From: an uncultured Roseobacter sp. | GTDB taxonomy: Bacteria; Pseudomonadota; Alphaproteobacteria; Rhodobacterales; Rhodobacteraceae | Direction: 5' to 3' | NCBI RefSeq assembly: GCF_947499265.1 | Contig: NZ_CANMNK010000011.1 | Location: forward strand, 1 to 64,000 | Length of the DNA: 64,000 nt | Shown here: positions 26,733 through 35,160 of the stretch, piece by piece | Layout: each line of letters begins with the position of its first letter | How positions within the stretch are numbered: the stretch's first letter is position 1 | Program-made: the position numbers and the translations under genes | The notes under the pieces: model-generated | What the model was told of the DNA's origin: nothing | Database searches by the model: none | Seen by the model: the letters and a program-made list of their open reading frames with translations, nothing else

Positions 26733-27788
26733 ATGAGCGATGACACCGTTATTGAGATCTCCAATGTCTGGAAAATCTTCGGCGCGCACCCCCAAGCCGC
26801 GTTGCGCGCGATCCGCGAGGAAGGCCTGAACAAGGCCCAAGTGCTCGCGCAGCACAACTCGGTCGTCGGCGTGGCGGATGTGAGCCTCTCGGTCAACCGC
26901 GGCGAAATCTTCTGCATCATGGGGTTGTCGGGCAGCGGCAAATCCACCTTGGTGCGCCATTTCAACCGGCTGCTGGAACCCACCGCCGGTCAGATCCTGA
27001 TCGAGGGAACGGATGTGATGGGGCTTGGCCCGAACGAATTACAGTCTTTCCGCAACCGCAAGATCGGCATGGTCTTTCAGAACTTTGCGCTGATGCCGCA
27101 CCGCTCTGTGCTCGACAATGTGGCGATGCCGTTGGAAATCCGGCAGATCAGCAAGAATGAGCGTATGCGGCAGGCCGCCGCCATTCTGGACATTGTGGAA
27201 CTGGGGGCCTGGGGCTCCAAATTCGCGCATGAGTTGTCAGGCGGGATGCAACAACGGGTGGGGCTGGCGCGCGCGCTGGCGGCGAACCCGGATGTGTTGC
27301 TGATGGATGAACCCTTCAGCGCGCTCGACCCACTGATCCGACGGCAATTGCAGGATGAGTTCATCCGCCTGTCGCAGATCCTGAAAAAGACCACGATCTT
27401 CATCACCCACGATCTGGATGAGGCCGTCCGCATCGGAGACCGCATCGCCATCATGCGCGATGGGCGCCTAGTTCAGACCGGCACGGCAGAAGAAATCGTG
27501 ATGCATCCGGCGGATGATTACGTCGCCGATTTCGTGGCGGGCATATCGCGGCTGAAGGTCGTGCGTGCTCACGCGGTCATGCAGAATGTCGACGCCTACA
27601 TAAAAACTTCGGGGCCCATTGCCGCGGACGCCCCGCGCGTGAATGAGAGCGAAACACTCAGCACCCTCATCAACCTCGCAATTGACCACGACAGCCCGAT
27701 CCTGGTGGAGGATCAGGGCAAGGACATCGGTGTCATTTCACGCGCCGATATCCTGCGCACTGTTGTCGAAGGGACGGAAATGTCATGA
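26733..27788 (+). CDS. Glycine betaine-type ABC transporter ATPase (ProV)
   Basis: The 351-residue ATPase has Walker A GLSGSGKST, signature LSGGMQQRVGLARAL and Walker B VLLMDEPFSALDPLIRRQL, all in the ProV/OpuAA style. The C-terminal 80 residues form a CBS-like region (SPILVEDQGKDIGVISRADIL) as in osmosensory importers. The N-terminus IEISNVWKIFGAHP is typical. Its TGA overlaps the permease ATG. Confidence 0.92.
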   Translation: MSDDTVIEISNVWKIFGAHPQAALRAIREEGLNKAQVLAQHNSVVGVADVSLSVNRGEIFCIMGLSGSGKSTLVRHFNRLLEPTAGQILIEGTDVMGLGPNELQSFRNRKIGMVFQNFALMPHRSVLDNVAMPLEIRQISKNERMRQAAAILDIVELGAWGSKFAHELSGGMQQRVGLARALAANPDVLLMDEPFSALDPLIRRQLQDEFIRLSQILKKTTIFITHDLDEAVRIGDRIAIMRDGRLVQTGTAEEIVMHPADDYVADFVAGISRLKVVRAHAVMQNVDAYIKTSGPIAADAPRVNESETLSTLINLAIDHDSPILVEDQGKDIGVISRADILRTVVEGTEMS

Positions 27789-29326
27789 AAGACGCAACGC
27801 AAAACCCGCTTGAAGCGACGGACACGGAAGTGGCCCGCGCCTATGCCGCCGAACGCAAGGAAAACATTGAAACCTTCGTGCGCACGAACCCGGACTACTA
27901 TATCGCGCAGTTCGACAAGATCGGGGCCAGTGCGAAATTCACCGCCACCTTCAACGCCATGGCGGGGCTCTTTGGACCGATCTGGTTTGGCGCGCGTGGG
28001 CTATGGTCCTGGGCGCTGCCGTTTCTGATCATCGAGGCGCTGGCCTTTGTGCAGATCGCGCGCGGGCTTTTTGGCGATCTGGCTGCCGACGCGCGAGCGC
28101 GTATCGCTTCCATCGAAGGCACGCTGGAGCTGCGGCAACAACAGCTGGCTGCCGCCATCGAAAGCGGATCCGACAAGGTGGATGTCTACCAACGCACGGT
28201 TGAGTCCCTGCAGGGGGCGATCGGCGGCATCCGTGCCGAGGCCGATGCCTTGGCGGAACAGGGCGTCTCGATCGCACTGACCGGTCTGGGCATTCTGATC
28301 GTGGCGAAACTGGCGCAGGCGACGGTTGCCAATTGGGCATTGGAAGCGCGGTTCTCAGAGTGGCTTTCGGATCGCTCCATTCGCTCGGGGCTGCCGGTGC
28401 AACACATCGTGTTCAGCGCCATTTTCATGATATTGATCGTGCTCGCCGCGATGCTGCACTACAGCCTGCCCGGTCGTTTTACCCTGCTGAGCGAGTTCCC
28501 GACCAATCCCGAATACCGCCTGAGCAGCATCGCCTGGGTGGAGGCGTTCTTTGCCTTCTGCGTGGCGAATGGCGAGGCGCTCTTTGACTTCATCACCTAT
28601 GGCATCCGCGTCATTCTGGATGCGCTGGAGCTGATATTCGTCAGCACACCCTGGATCGTCGTGGCAAGCCTCATCATCCTGTTGACCTGGTTGACGGCGG
28701 GCATCCGTATGGCCATCTGGTCAGCGGCGTTCCTGTCCTACATGGGTCTGCTGGGCTTCTGGGAAAAGGCGATGACAACCCTGGCCCTGCTGGGCACCGC
28801 GGCATGTTTGTCGATCCTGATCGGCATTCCGTTGGGGATGTTCTGCGCGCGCAGACCCCGGTTTTATTCCTTCATCCAGCCGATTATGGATTTCATGCAA
28901 ACGATGCCGGCCTTTGTCTTCATGATCCCCGTCATCGCGTTTTTCGGCACCGGCAAACCGGCCGCTGTTGTGACCACCATGATCTTCGGCGGCACCCCCG
29001 TGGTCCGGCTGACGGTGCTGGGGTTGCGCGGGGTGCCTGAAAGCGTGCGCGAGGCGGCGATCTCCTTTGGGGCCAACAAGTGGTATCTGCTGACGCGCGT
29101 AGATCTGCCGCTGGCCAGCCCCTCGATCCGAGCCGGGATCAACCAGACGATCATGCTCTCGCTGGCAATGGTGGTTGTGGCCTCTCTGATCGGGGCGAAA
29201 GGCCTTGGCGAGGATGTGCTGGAAGCGCTGCAATATGCCAATGTCGGCCAGGGTATCCTTGCCGGGTTCGCCATCCTCTTCTGCGCCATGATCCTGGATC
29301 GCATTGTGCAGGGTCAGCGCAAGTGA
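27785..29326 (+). CDS. Betaine-type ABC permease with DUF2628-like N-terminal extension (ProW)
   Basis: The 513-residue protein is much longer than the usual ProW (about 280-350). Residues about 35-95 (TNPDYYIAQFDKIG, LFGPIWFGARGLW) look like a DUF2628 membrane module. An Ala/Gln/Glu-rich coiled-coil (about 100-165) and two further membrane segments follow. The normal BPD_transp_1 permease domain occupies about 300-505, with the EAA loop AAISFGANKWYLLTRVDLPLA. It overlaps the ATPase gene (ATGA) and the hydrolase gene (GTGA). What the extension does is unknown; sensing or partner binding is possible. Confidence 0.88.
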   Translation: MKDATQNPLEATDTEVARAYAAERKENIETFVRTNPDYYIAQFDKIGASAKFTATFNAMAGLFGPIWFGARGLWSWALPFLIIEALAFVQIARGLFGDLAADARARIASIEGTLELRQQQLAAAIESGSDKVDVYQRTVESLQGAIGGIRAEADALAEQGVSIALTGLGILIVAKLAQATVANWALEARFSEWLSDRSIRSGLPVQHIVFSAIFMILIVLAAMLHYSLPGRFTLLSEFPTNPEYRLSSIAWVEAFFAFCVANGEALFDFITYGIRVILDALELIFVSTPWIVVASLIILLTWLTAGIRMAIWSAAFLSYMGLLGFWEKAMTTLALLGTAACLSILIGIPLGMFCARRPRFYSFIQPIMDFMQTMPAFVFMIPVIAFFGTGKPAAVVTTMIFGGTPVVRLTVLGLRGVPESVREAAISFGANKWYLLTRVDLPLASPSIRAGINQTIMLSLAMVVVASLIGAKGLGEDVLEALQYANVGQGILAGFAILFCAMILDRIVQGQRK

Positions 29327-30048
29327 CACCGCTCGTTCTCGTCCATGGTTTCATGGGTGGGAGCGCGCAATGGGATCTTCAACGGGCCGCTCTGGGGCAA
29401 AACCGTGCGCTGGTTGCGGTTAATTTGCCGGGGTTTGGCGAAAACAACAGCGCGCGCGCCATCGACAGCATTCCGGGGTTTGCAGACTGGGTCATCGCGC
29501 ACCTCAACAGTCTTGGCGTGACACGGTTTCACCTGATGGGCCATTCCATGGGCGGCATGATCGTGCAGCAGATGGCCCATCAGGCGCCGGATCGCATTGA
29601 CCGGTTGATCCTTTACAGCACCGGTGCCATCGGCATTTTGCCAGGCCGCTTTGAAACCATCACGCAGAGCAAGGAGCGCGCGGCCCAGGACGGGGTCAAA
29701 CCCACGGCCAGGCGTATTTCCGCAACCTGGTTTTTGGACAGCGAGACGGCGCCCGAATACGAGGCCTGCGCCCGGATCGCAGAGCAAACGGCCGCCGCCG
29801 CATTTGATGCGGGGCTGGATGCGATGCAAAATTGGTCCGGGGCTGAGGCACTTGGCGCGATCCGCTCCGAGACGCTTGTATTGTGGGGGGACGGCGACCG
29901 AACATACCCTTGGAGCCAAACGGAAAAGCTGTGGCAAGGCATACCCGATGCGCAGCTTGCCGTCGTGCCCGGATGCGCACACGCGGTGCACCTGGAAAAA
30001 CCGATGCTCTTTAACACGTTGGTTTCGGATTTTCTGGTTGACCACTGA
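29323..30048 (+). CDS. Alpha/beta-fold hydrolase
   Basis: The product is 241 residues from a GTG at 29323 that overlaps the permease stop (GTGA). It starts TPLVLVHGFMGGSAQW (oxyanion region HGF), has the nucleophile elbow GHSMGGM, Asp in LVLWGDGDRTYP and the catalytic His in CAHAVHLEKP. It could act on an ester or carry out a C-C bond cleavage; the substrate is unknown. The overlap makes it part of the cuyA/betaine-transporter operon. Confidence 0.88.
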   Translation: MTPLVLVHGFMGGSAQWDLQRAALGQNRALVAVNLPGFGENNSARAIDSIPGFADWVIAHLNSLGVTRFHLMGHSMGGMIVQQMAHQAPDRIDRLILYSTGAIGILPGRFETITQSKERAAQDGVKPTARRISATWFLDSETAPEYEACARIAEQTAAAAFDAGLDAMQNWSGAEALGAIRSETLVLWGDGDRTYPWSQTEKLWQGIPDAQLAVVPGCAHAVHLEKPMLFNTLVSDFLVDH

Positions 30049-30057
30049 CAGTCGCAG

Positions 30058-30675
30058 CTAGGGAAACCGGATCGCGGGATCGCCGTCCTGCCATGTGTCA
30101 TATTTCATCATGATGGCCGCAAACCGTTCAGACGCCAGAAAGCGCGCCAACCAATTCTGCAGCCTTGGCCAATCCTGCGCATCAAACCAATCCTTGTCGA
30201 TAAAGGCAAACTGGCGCACGAAGGGCAGAATGGCGTAATCGGCCAGCGCAGGGCGCTCGAAAATCGAGGCTTCAATCTGGTCATTGAGATCATTGAGAAA
30301 TTCGCAGGCCCGCGCACGCGCCGCCTTGGGGTCAACCTCCGGATAGCGCGTCGCGTATTTTGTCTGATCCAGCGCCTCTTTGAACGGACCGTCTGCGCGG
30401 CTGATCCAATCTGCCCCGGCCTGCGGCATGTCCAACCACCCCTCCGGATCACTCTGCTTTAGCGCCCAGATCATGATGTCGAGGCTTTCATCAATCACCC
30501 CATCCGGGGTGACCAGACAGGGCACGGTGGCACTTGGCGAGGCATCAAGAAAGGCTTGCGGCTTGTCACGCAAAAGGATTTCGCGCAGCTCCACACCCAC
30601 GCCGCTGATGGCCAGAGCCAGCCGTGCACGCATGGCATAGGGACAGCGACGAAAGGAATATAGAATTGGCGTCAT
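30058..30675 (-). CDS. Glutathione S-transferase-like protein
   Basis: The 205-residue protein has an N-terminal thioredoxin-like domain (ILYSFRRCPYAMRARLAL, with a CPYA site) and the GST segments ATVPCLVTPDG and VIDESLDIMIW. An all-helical C-terminal half follows. I use the ATG at 30675. It is convergent with the hydrolase gene and lies downstream of sauT on the same strand with a 60-base gap, so it may be read from the sau operon. The substrate is unknown. Confidence 0.85.
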   Translation of the reverse strand: MTPILYSFRRCPYAMRARLALAISGVGVELREILLRDKPQAFLDASPSATVPCLVTPDGVIDESLDIMIWALKQSDPEGWLDMPQAGADWISRADGPFKEALDQTKYATRYPEVDPKAARARACEFLNDLNDQIEASIFERPALADYAILPFVRQFAFIDKDWFDAQDWPRLQNWLARFLASERFAAIMMKYDTWQDGDPAIRFP

Positions 30676-30735
30676 GGGCACCCCGCTCGATCTGACGCCA
30701 CTCTGCACCTGCTGTCGTCAAATCGCAAACGGCTG

Positions 30736-32223
30736 CTACGTCAGATCCAGCAATTTCAGGCGCTGGATTTTGCCTGACGGGCCCTTCGGCAACTCAGGCA
30801 GAAAGTGGATTTTGTCAGGCGCCTTGAACGCGCCAAGTTTTTCGACGCAAATCCCCACCAGGCGTTCACCTGTCAGCCCGGACCCCTCCCTGACACGCAC
30901 GGCCGCTTCAACCCTTTCCCCATAGGTCTTGCAGGGCCGGGCAAAGGCAGCAGCCTCGATCACATCACGATGCGAATACAGCGCCTCGTCGATCTCGCGC
31001 GGGGCGATGTTTTCACCCCCCTTGATGATCAATTCCTTCAGCCGTCCGGTCACAAACAGGTAGCCGTCTTCATCCTTGCAGCCCAGATCGCCAGTGCGCA
31101 GCCAATCGCCCGCAAAGGTGCCTTCGGTGGCCTCGGGGTTCTTGAGATATTCCAGCATCACGTTCGGCCCCCGCACGGCGATCTCGCCTTCGGTGCCGAT
31201 TGGACACGGGCGCAAGTCGGCATCAAGGATTTCAACCTCATTGCCATAGGTGATGCCGGGCGATCCGATTTTTCGCACCCCCGGCGGCAAGGGGTTGGAC
31301 AGGATTTGCGCCGCCGTTTCGGTCAATCCCATGGTCTCGACAATGGGGACCGCAAATCGCGTCTCAAACGCGCGCTGGACATCCGGCGCCAGCGCCGACG
31401 AGGCTGACCGACCAAACCGCAACCGCGCCTTGGTTTGCACATCCGGGTCCGCCTGCCCATGCAGCAAATGCGAAATGATGGTCGGGACAACGGAAAACCA
31501 GGTGGCCTGCGTGTCGCGCAGCTGGGTCCAGAACTGACTGGCCGAAAACTTCGGCGCCATTGCAACCGACCCACCAGAGACCAGCGGCGCCATCATCGTT
31601 ACGCACAGGCCGTTGATATGACACATCGGCAGCACACAAAGCGCGCGGTCCGAGGGGGTGAGGTCATGGGCGATCGCCGTGGTCCACCCACCTGCCAGCA
31701 GGCTCGATTGGGTATGCACAACACCTTTGGGGCGGCCCGTGGTGCCGGAGGTATACATCAGCAACGCATGATCTGCAGGGGTGACGTCATGCAATTCAAT
31801 CCCCGCGACCTCGTTCGGCATTTCAAGGCGTGCCAACCCGTCAGACCGTGCTTCGGCAAAAACATCCGCCACGTTGTCGTGCACCAATGCAAGGGACGCT
31901 TCGCAATGGGTCAAGGCATAGGAAATTGCGTCCCTGCCCGCTGCCAGGTTGATCAGCGTCGCGCGGAAGCCGCCATAAACCGCGCCGAAAAACGCCAGCA
32001 CACCTTCGCGGCCATTCGGCTGGAGGATCGCAACGCTATCGCCCTTTGCCGCCCCCCGCACCGTCAGGGAAAATGCAATCCGCCGTGCTTCATCGCGCAG
32101 GTCCCCCCATGTCAGCGGCGGCGTGCCATCCGTAAAGACGTAGGCCATGCCCTCCGCTTCAGCGCGGGCATCGATCCAGTCCCGCACGGTACCTGACGGC
32201 GGGCTTTCTCTGCGCAGTTTCAT
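30736..32223 (-). CDS. sauT: AMP-forming acyl-CoA ligase, probable sulfoacetate-CoA ligase
   Basis: The 495-residue ANL-superfamily enzyme has the AMP-binding motif LLMYTSGTTGRPKGVVHT and the hinge GDLGCKDEDGYLFVTGR. The C-terminal Lys is in LPKGPSGKIQR. Its ATG overlaps the sauS stop (ATGA at 32220-32223). Pairing with an acylating aldehyde dehydrogenase in this order fits sauS-sauT of sulfoacetate users, where the ligase makes sulfoacetyl-CoA. The specific acid is inferred from context; other small carboxylates are possible. Confidence 0.75.
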   Translation of the reverse strand: MKLRRESPPSGTVRDWIDARAEAEGMAYVFTDGTPPLTWGDLRDEARRIAFSLTVRGAAKGDSVAILQPNGREGVLAFFGAVYGGFRATLINLAAGRDAISYALTHCEASLALVHDNVADVFAEARSDGLARLEMPNEVAGIELHDVTPADHALLMYTSGTTGRPKGVVHTQSSLLAGGWTTAIAHDLTPSDRALCVLPMCHINGLCVTMMAPLVSGGSVAMAPKFSASQFWTQLRDTQATWFSVVPTIISHLLHGQADPDVQTKARLRFGRSASSALAPDVQRAFETRFAVPIVETMGLTETAAQILSNPLPPGVRKIGSPGITYGNEVEILDADLRPCPIGTEGEIAVRGPNVMLEYLKNPEATEGTFAGDWLRTGDLGCKDEDGYLFVTGRLKELIIKGGENIAPREIDEALYSHRDVIEAAAFARPCKTYGERVEAAVRVREGSGLTGERLVGICVEKLGAFKAPDKIHFLPELPKGPSGKIQRLKLLDLT

Positions 32224-33623
32224 TTTCCCGCAGCCTGCCAATATGTCGCAAAGATATCCTCCACCTTGGGCTCCACCGGTGGGATTTCGCGGATGATCTT
32301 GGTGGTTTGCAGAAAGTGTTTCCAATGCACGTTGTCATCGATGGAATTCCCGCCCCAGGAACCGCAGCCCATGGAGAGCGAAAAAGGCATGCCATTGTTG
32401 AAAGCGCCGCCGGTGGCAAAGCAATGCGCCTGGTTGACGATCACCCGGCAGGTCGGGATCGCATTACCCAGAGCAATCGCGCGATCAGGATCGGTCGAAT
32501 GCAATCCAACCGAATGCCCGGCCCCTTGATACGCCAGGATTTGCGACGCAATTTGTGCCGCATCGTCGAAATCCTGTGCCCGGTAAAGCGCGGCAACCCG
32601 GGAGAGTTTCTCGCCCGAGAGGGGGTGATCCGGCCCGATGCCGCTGGTCTCCACGGCCAGAAATTCGGTATCGGCAGGAACCGTGCCTTCCAGTCCCAGA
32701 GCGTCGATCATCTTGTCCGCGTCCTGCGCGATCACCGCTCGATTAAGATGCCCGTCAGGCCAGAGCTTGGCCACAATCGCGGCCTCATCCGTGACCAGCG
32801 CGCCCCCGGTGCGGGCCAGCGCCGCCACGAACGCATCATAGACCGCATCGACCACCACAAGGGCGTTTTCGGACGAACAGGATGTCGCGTTGTCGAAGGT
32901 CTTGGAGGCTGTAATCTTCTGCGCGGCAGCATCCAGATCGCAGGTTTCATCCACGATGACGGTGACGTTGCCCGCCCCCACGGCCAGCGCTGGCGTGCCC
33001 GACGTATAGGCGCGCCTGACGTTATTCTGCGATCCGGTCACGACGATCAGATCACTGATTTCCAACAGGCGCTGGGTCTTCTCCTTGCTGCCGGTGCCGG
33101 GCACCATCTGCACCAGGTCGTGGGTCTCGCCGATCTTGTCAAACTCGGCATGGATGAATTGCAGCAGGGTTTCGCAGGATGGCACCCCCTTGGGCGAGGG
33201 CGACAACACAATCGCATTGCCGCATTTCAGAGCGTTGATGATGTTATTCGCTGGCGTCGCCGCCGGATTGGTCGAAGGGACAACAGCGCCGATCACCCCC
33301 ATGGGCCGGGCGATCTCGGTGATCCCCGTCTGCGCATCATCGCGGATGATCCCAAAGGTTTTGACCGCCGCAATGTCGCGCATCAGACCCAGGGTCTTGC
33401 GATGATTTTTCGTAATCTTGTCTGGCACATTCCCAAGCCCGGTCGTTTTCACTGCCAGCTCGGCCAGATGCCTGTTGCGCGAGGGCTCCATAATGGCCCA
33501 GGCGGCGGCTTGCGCCGCCCGGTCATAGCGGTCCTGCGATCCGTTTTTCTCATACTCCGCCTGCGCAACACGCGCGCGAGAGAGGATGAGATTAACCTCT
33601 GACAGATCGTTTGACACGTTCAT
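32220..33623 (-). CDS. sauS: CoA-acylating aldehyde dehydrogenase, probable sulfoacetaldehyde dehydrogenase
   Basis: The 467-residue NAD(P)-dependent acylating aldehyde dehydrogenase has VIGAVVPSTNPAATPANNII at the cofactor site, LSPSPKG, and the catalytic Cys in NATSCSSENALVV. In sulfoacetate degraders SauS reduces sulfoacetyl-CoA to sulfoacetaldehyde, which Xsc then cleaves to acetyl phosphate and sulfite. No xsc lies in the window. The neighbours (ligase, TTT transporter, LacI-family regulator) support this over an ethanolamine- or alcohol-type role. Confidence 0.78.
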   Translation of the reverse strand: MNVSNDLSEVNLILSRARVAQAEYEKNGSQDRYDRAAQAAAWAIMEPSRNRHLAELAVKTTGLGNVPDKITKNHRKTLGLMRDIAAVKTFGIIRDDAQTGITEIARPMGVIGAVVPSTNPAATPANNIINALKCGNAIVLSPSPKGVPSCETLLQFIHAEFDKIGETHDLVQMVPGTGSKEKTQRLLEISDLIVVTGSQNNVRRAYTSGTPALAVGAGNVTVIVDETCDLDAAAQKITASKTFDNATSCSSENALVVVDAVYDAFVAALARTGGALVTDEAAIVAKLWPDGHLNRAVIAQDADKMIDALGLEGTVPADTEFLAVETSGIGPDHPLSGEKLSRVAALYRAQDFDDAAQIASQILAYQGAGHSVGLHSTDPDRAIALGNAIPTCRVIVNQAHCFATGGAFNNGMPFSLSMGCGSWGGNSIDDNVHWKHFLQTTKIIREIPPVEPKVEDIFATYWQAAGK

Positions 33624-33648
33624 TATGGAAGTCCTTTGTGATGTTGAG

Positions 33649-33673
33649 GCCCCACGCTAATCGAGCGTGGGGC
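33649..33673 (-). promoter_or_regulatory. Intercistronic stem-loop between tctC and sauS
   Basis: A perfect 10-bp stem (GCCCCACGCT at 33649-33658 with AGCGTGGGGC at 33664-33673) has a five-base loop and no T-tract in the leftward direction. It follows the binding-protein gene, as at the urt and pro operons, and probably sets a higher tctC message level. Confidence 0.65.
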
Positions 33674-33680
33674 GTTGTGG

Positions 33681-34649
33681 TCAGAGCCCGGCGAGCAACT
33701 CTTTCAGGGTTTCTTCCCGCGCGGCCCACATCGCCAGAACCTCGTCCCGCGTCATGATGTGCATCGGCGATCCACCCGCTTTCATCTTTCCGGCAACCCG
33801 GCTGTTTTCAAACATGGTTGGCACGGTTTCCGCCAGCTTGTCGATGATGCCCTGCGGTGTACCCTTGGGCACCATGACGCCCCGGAAGTTGACCGAAGAG
33901 TTATCCACATCAAGGCCGCTTTCCATCATGGTCGGCACGTCCGGCAGGAACTCGTTACGCTCCAGATCGGCCACGGCAAGGATTTTGACATTCCCCGCCT
34001 CGCGCGCCCGGAAGGCGTCCGACAGGTTGTTGATCCCGGCCATCACCTCACCCGCAATCACCGCTTTCATGGCCGCAGCACCGCCGCCTTTGGTCGGGAT
34101 ATACGCCAGCTTCATGCCGCCCGCTTTCTCCATCTGCAGCGCGGCAATATGGTGCCCGACAAAGAGCCCCGCCCCCGAGGTGGTCAGTTTGCCGGGGTTG
34201 GCCGTGGCGAAATCGACCACATCCTGCAGCGTGTTGAAGTCACTGTCTTTGCCGACGACCAGCACGGCGGGATCGGCGCCCCAGTTTGCAATGGGTTCAA
34301 AGGAGTCCGCGCTGTATTCCACACCGCCCTTGATCGACTGGGCGATGAAATGCGGGATGTTGTAGGCCCCCAGCGTGTAACCGTCTGCCTCGGCCTGGGA
34401 CGCCAGCCAGTTCCACCCGACGCGCCCGCCGGCACCCGGTTTGTTCAGAATAGCAATCGGCATGCCAAGCGCATCTTCGTTGCCGGCGGTCATCGTCACG
34501 ATACGCGCCTGAAAATCGGTCGCCCCACCCGCGCCATAGCTGACCATCATCATGATCGGGCGTTCGGGGTAATTGGCATGACCATCAGCGCTGGCTGTTG
34601 TGGTCAGGCCCATCAGTGCCATGGCGGCACCTGCGAGTAGTTTTTTCAT
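33681..34649 (-). CDS. tctC: Tripartite tricarboxylate transporter substrate-binding protein (TctC/Bug)
   Basis: The 322-residue periplasmic protein has signal peptide MKKLLAGAAMALMGLTTTASA and the Bug-family segments YPERPIMMMVSYGAGGATDFQAR and ILNKPGAGGRVGWNWLA. Such proteins bind carboxylates and similar anions. Placed before the sau genes, it is the likely receptor for sulfoacetate or a related sulfonate. Forty bases separate it from tctB. Confidence 0.9.
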   Translation of the reverse strand: MKKLLAGAAMALMGLTTTASADGHANYPERPIMMMVSYGAGGATDFQARIVTMTAGNEDALGMPIAILNKPGAGGRVGWNWLASQAEADGYTLGAYNIPHFIAQSIKGGVEYSADSFEPIANWGADPAVLVVGKDSDFNTLQDVVDFATANPGKLTTSGAGLFVGHHIAALQMEKAGGMKLAYIPTKGGGAAAMKAVIAGEVMAGINNLSDAFRAREAGNVKILAVADLERNEFLPDVPTMMESGLDVDNSSVNFRGVMVPKGTPQGIIDKLAETVPTMFENSRVAGKMKAGGSPMHIMTRDEVLAMWAAREETLKELLAGL

Positions 34650-34689
34650 GTTTCTTCCTCCCTAGGATTACTCTGCCGCTATTTGCGGT

Positions 34690-35160
34690 TCAGAACATGA
34701 TCTCTCGCGGTGTGAAAACCTTCAGCAAAAGCGCGAAGAGACCGTACATAACGGCGATGAAGCACGCCGTGATGATGATGCGTTTGAGCCATGATTGCAG
34801 CGCGCGATGCGGCGCAGGATCGTAGAGGCTCAACAGAACGAAAAAGGCGATTGTGGTGGCGGTATAGAACCCAAGCCCCTTGGCCATCCAGAAGATGTAG
34901 ACCATTGCCACCACCAGACCTGGCGCAAGATTGGTCATTTGCGCCACCGAGATGCCGTTGCCCACCTTTGTCCAGCCCATGCAGGCCTTGAAAAAGGTCC
35001 AGGCCGCCAGCACCACAAAGACCGTCGCAATCAGCCGCGGAAACAGGAACGCCTCGGAGGGCTGTTGCGTGTAGCTGACGTAGGTCACCCAGATCCCCAC
35101 CGCCGCGACGGTCCCGGAGCCGATGATGTGCTGCAGGCGGGGCAGGGTCAGATCGCTCAT
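34690..35160 (-). CDS. tctB: Tripartite tricarboxylate transporter small membrane subunit (TctB)
   Basis: The 156-residue protein has four membrane segments (AVGIWVTYVSYT, LIATVFVVLAAWTFF, VVAMVYIFWMAKGLGFYTATTIAFFV in parts, and ITACFIAVMYGLFALLL). This is the TctB layout. Its start overlaps the tctA stop, a coupling usual for this transporter family. Confidence 0.88.
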   Translation of the reverse strand: MSDLTLPRLQHIIGSGTVAAVGIWVTYVSYTQQPSEAFLFPRLIATVFVVLAAWTFFKACMGWTKVGNGISVAQMTNLAPGLVVAMVYIFWMAKGLGFYTATTIAFFVLLSLYDPAPHRALQSWLKRIIITACFIAVMYGLFALLLKVFTPREIMF

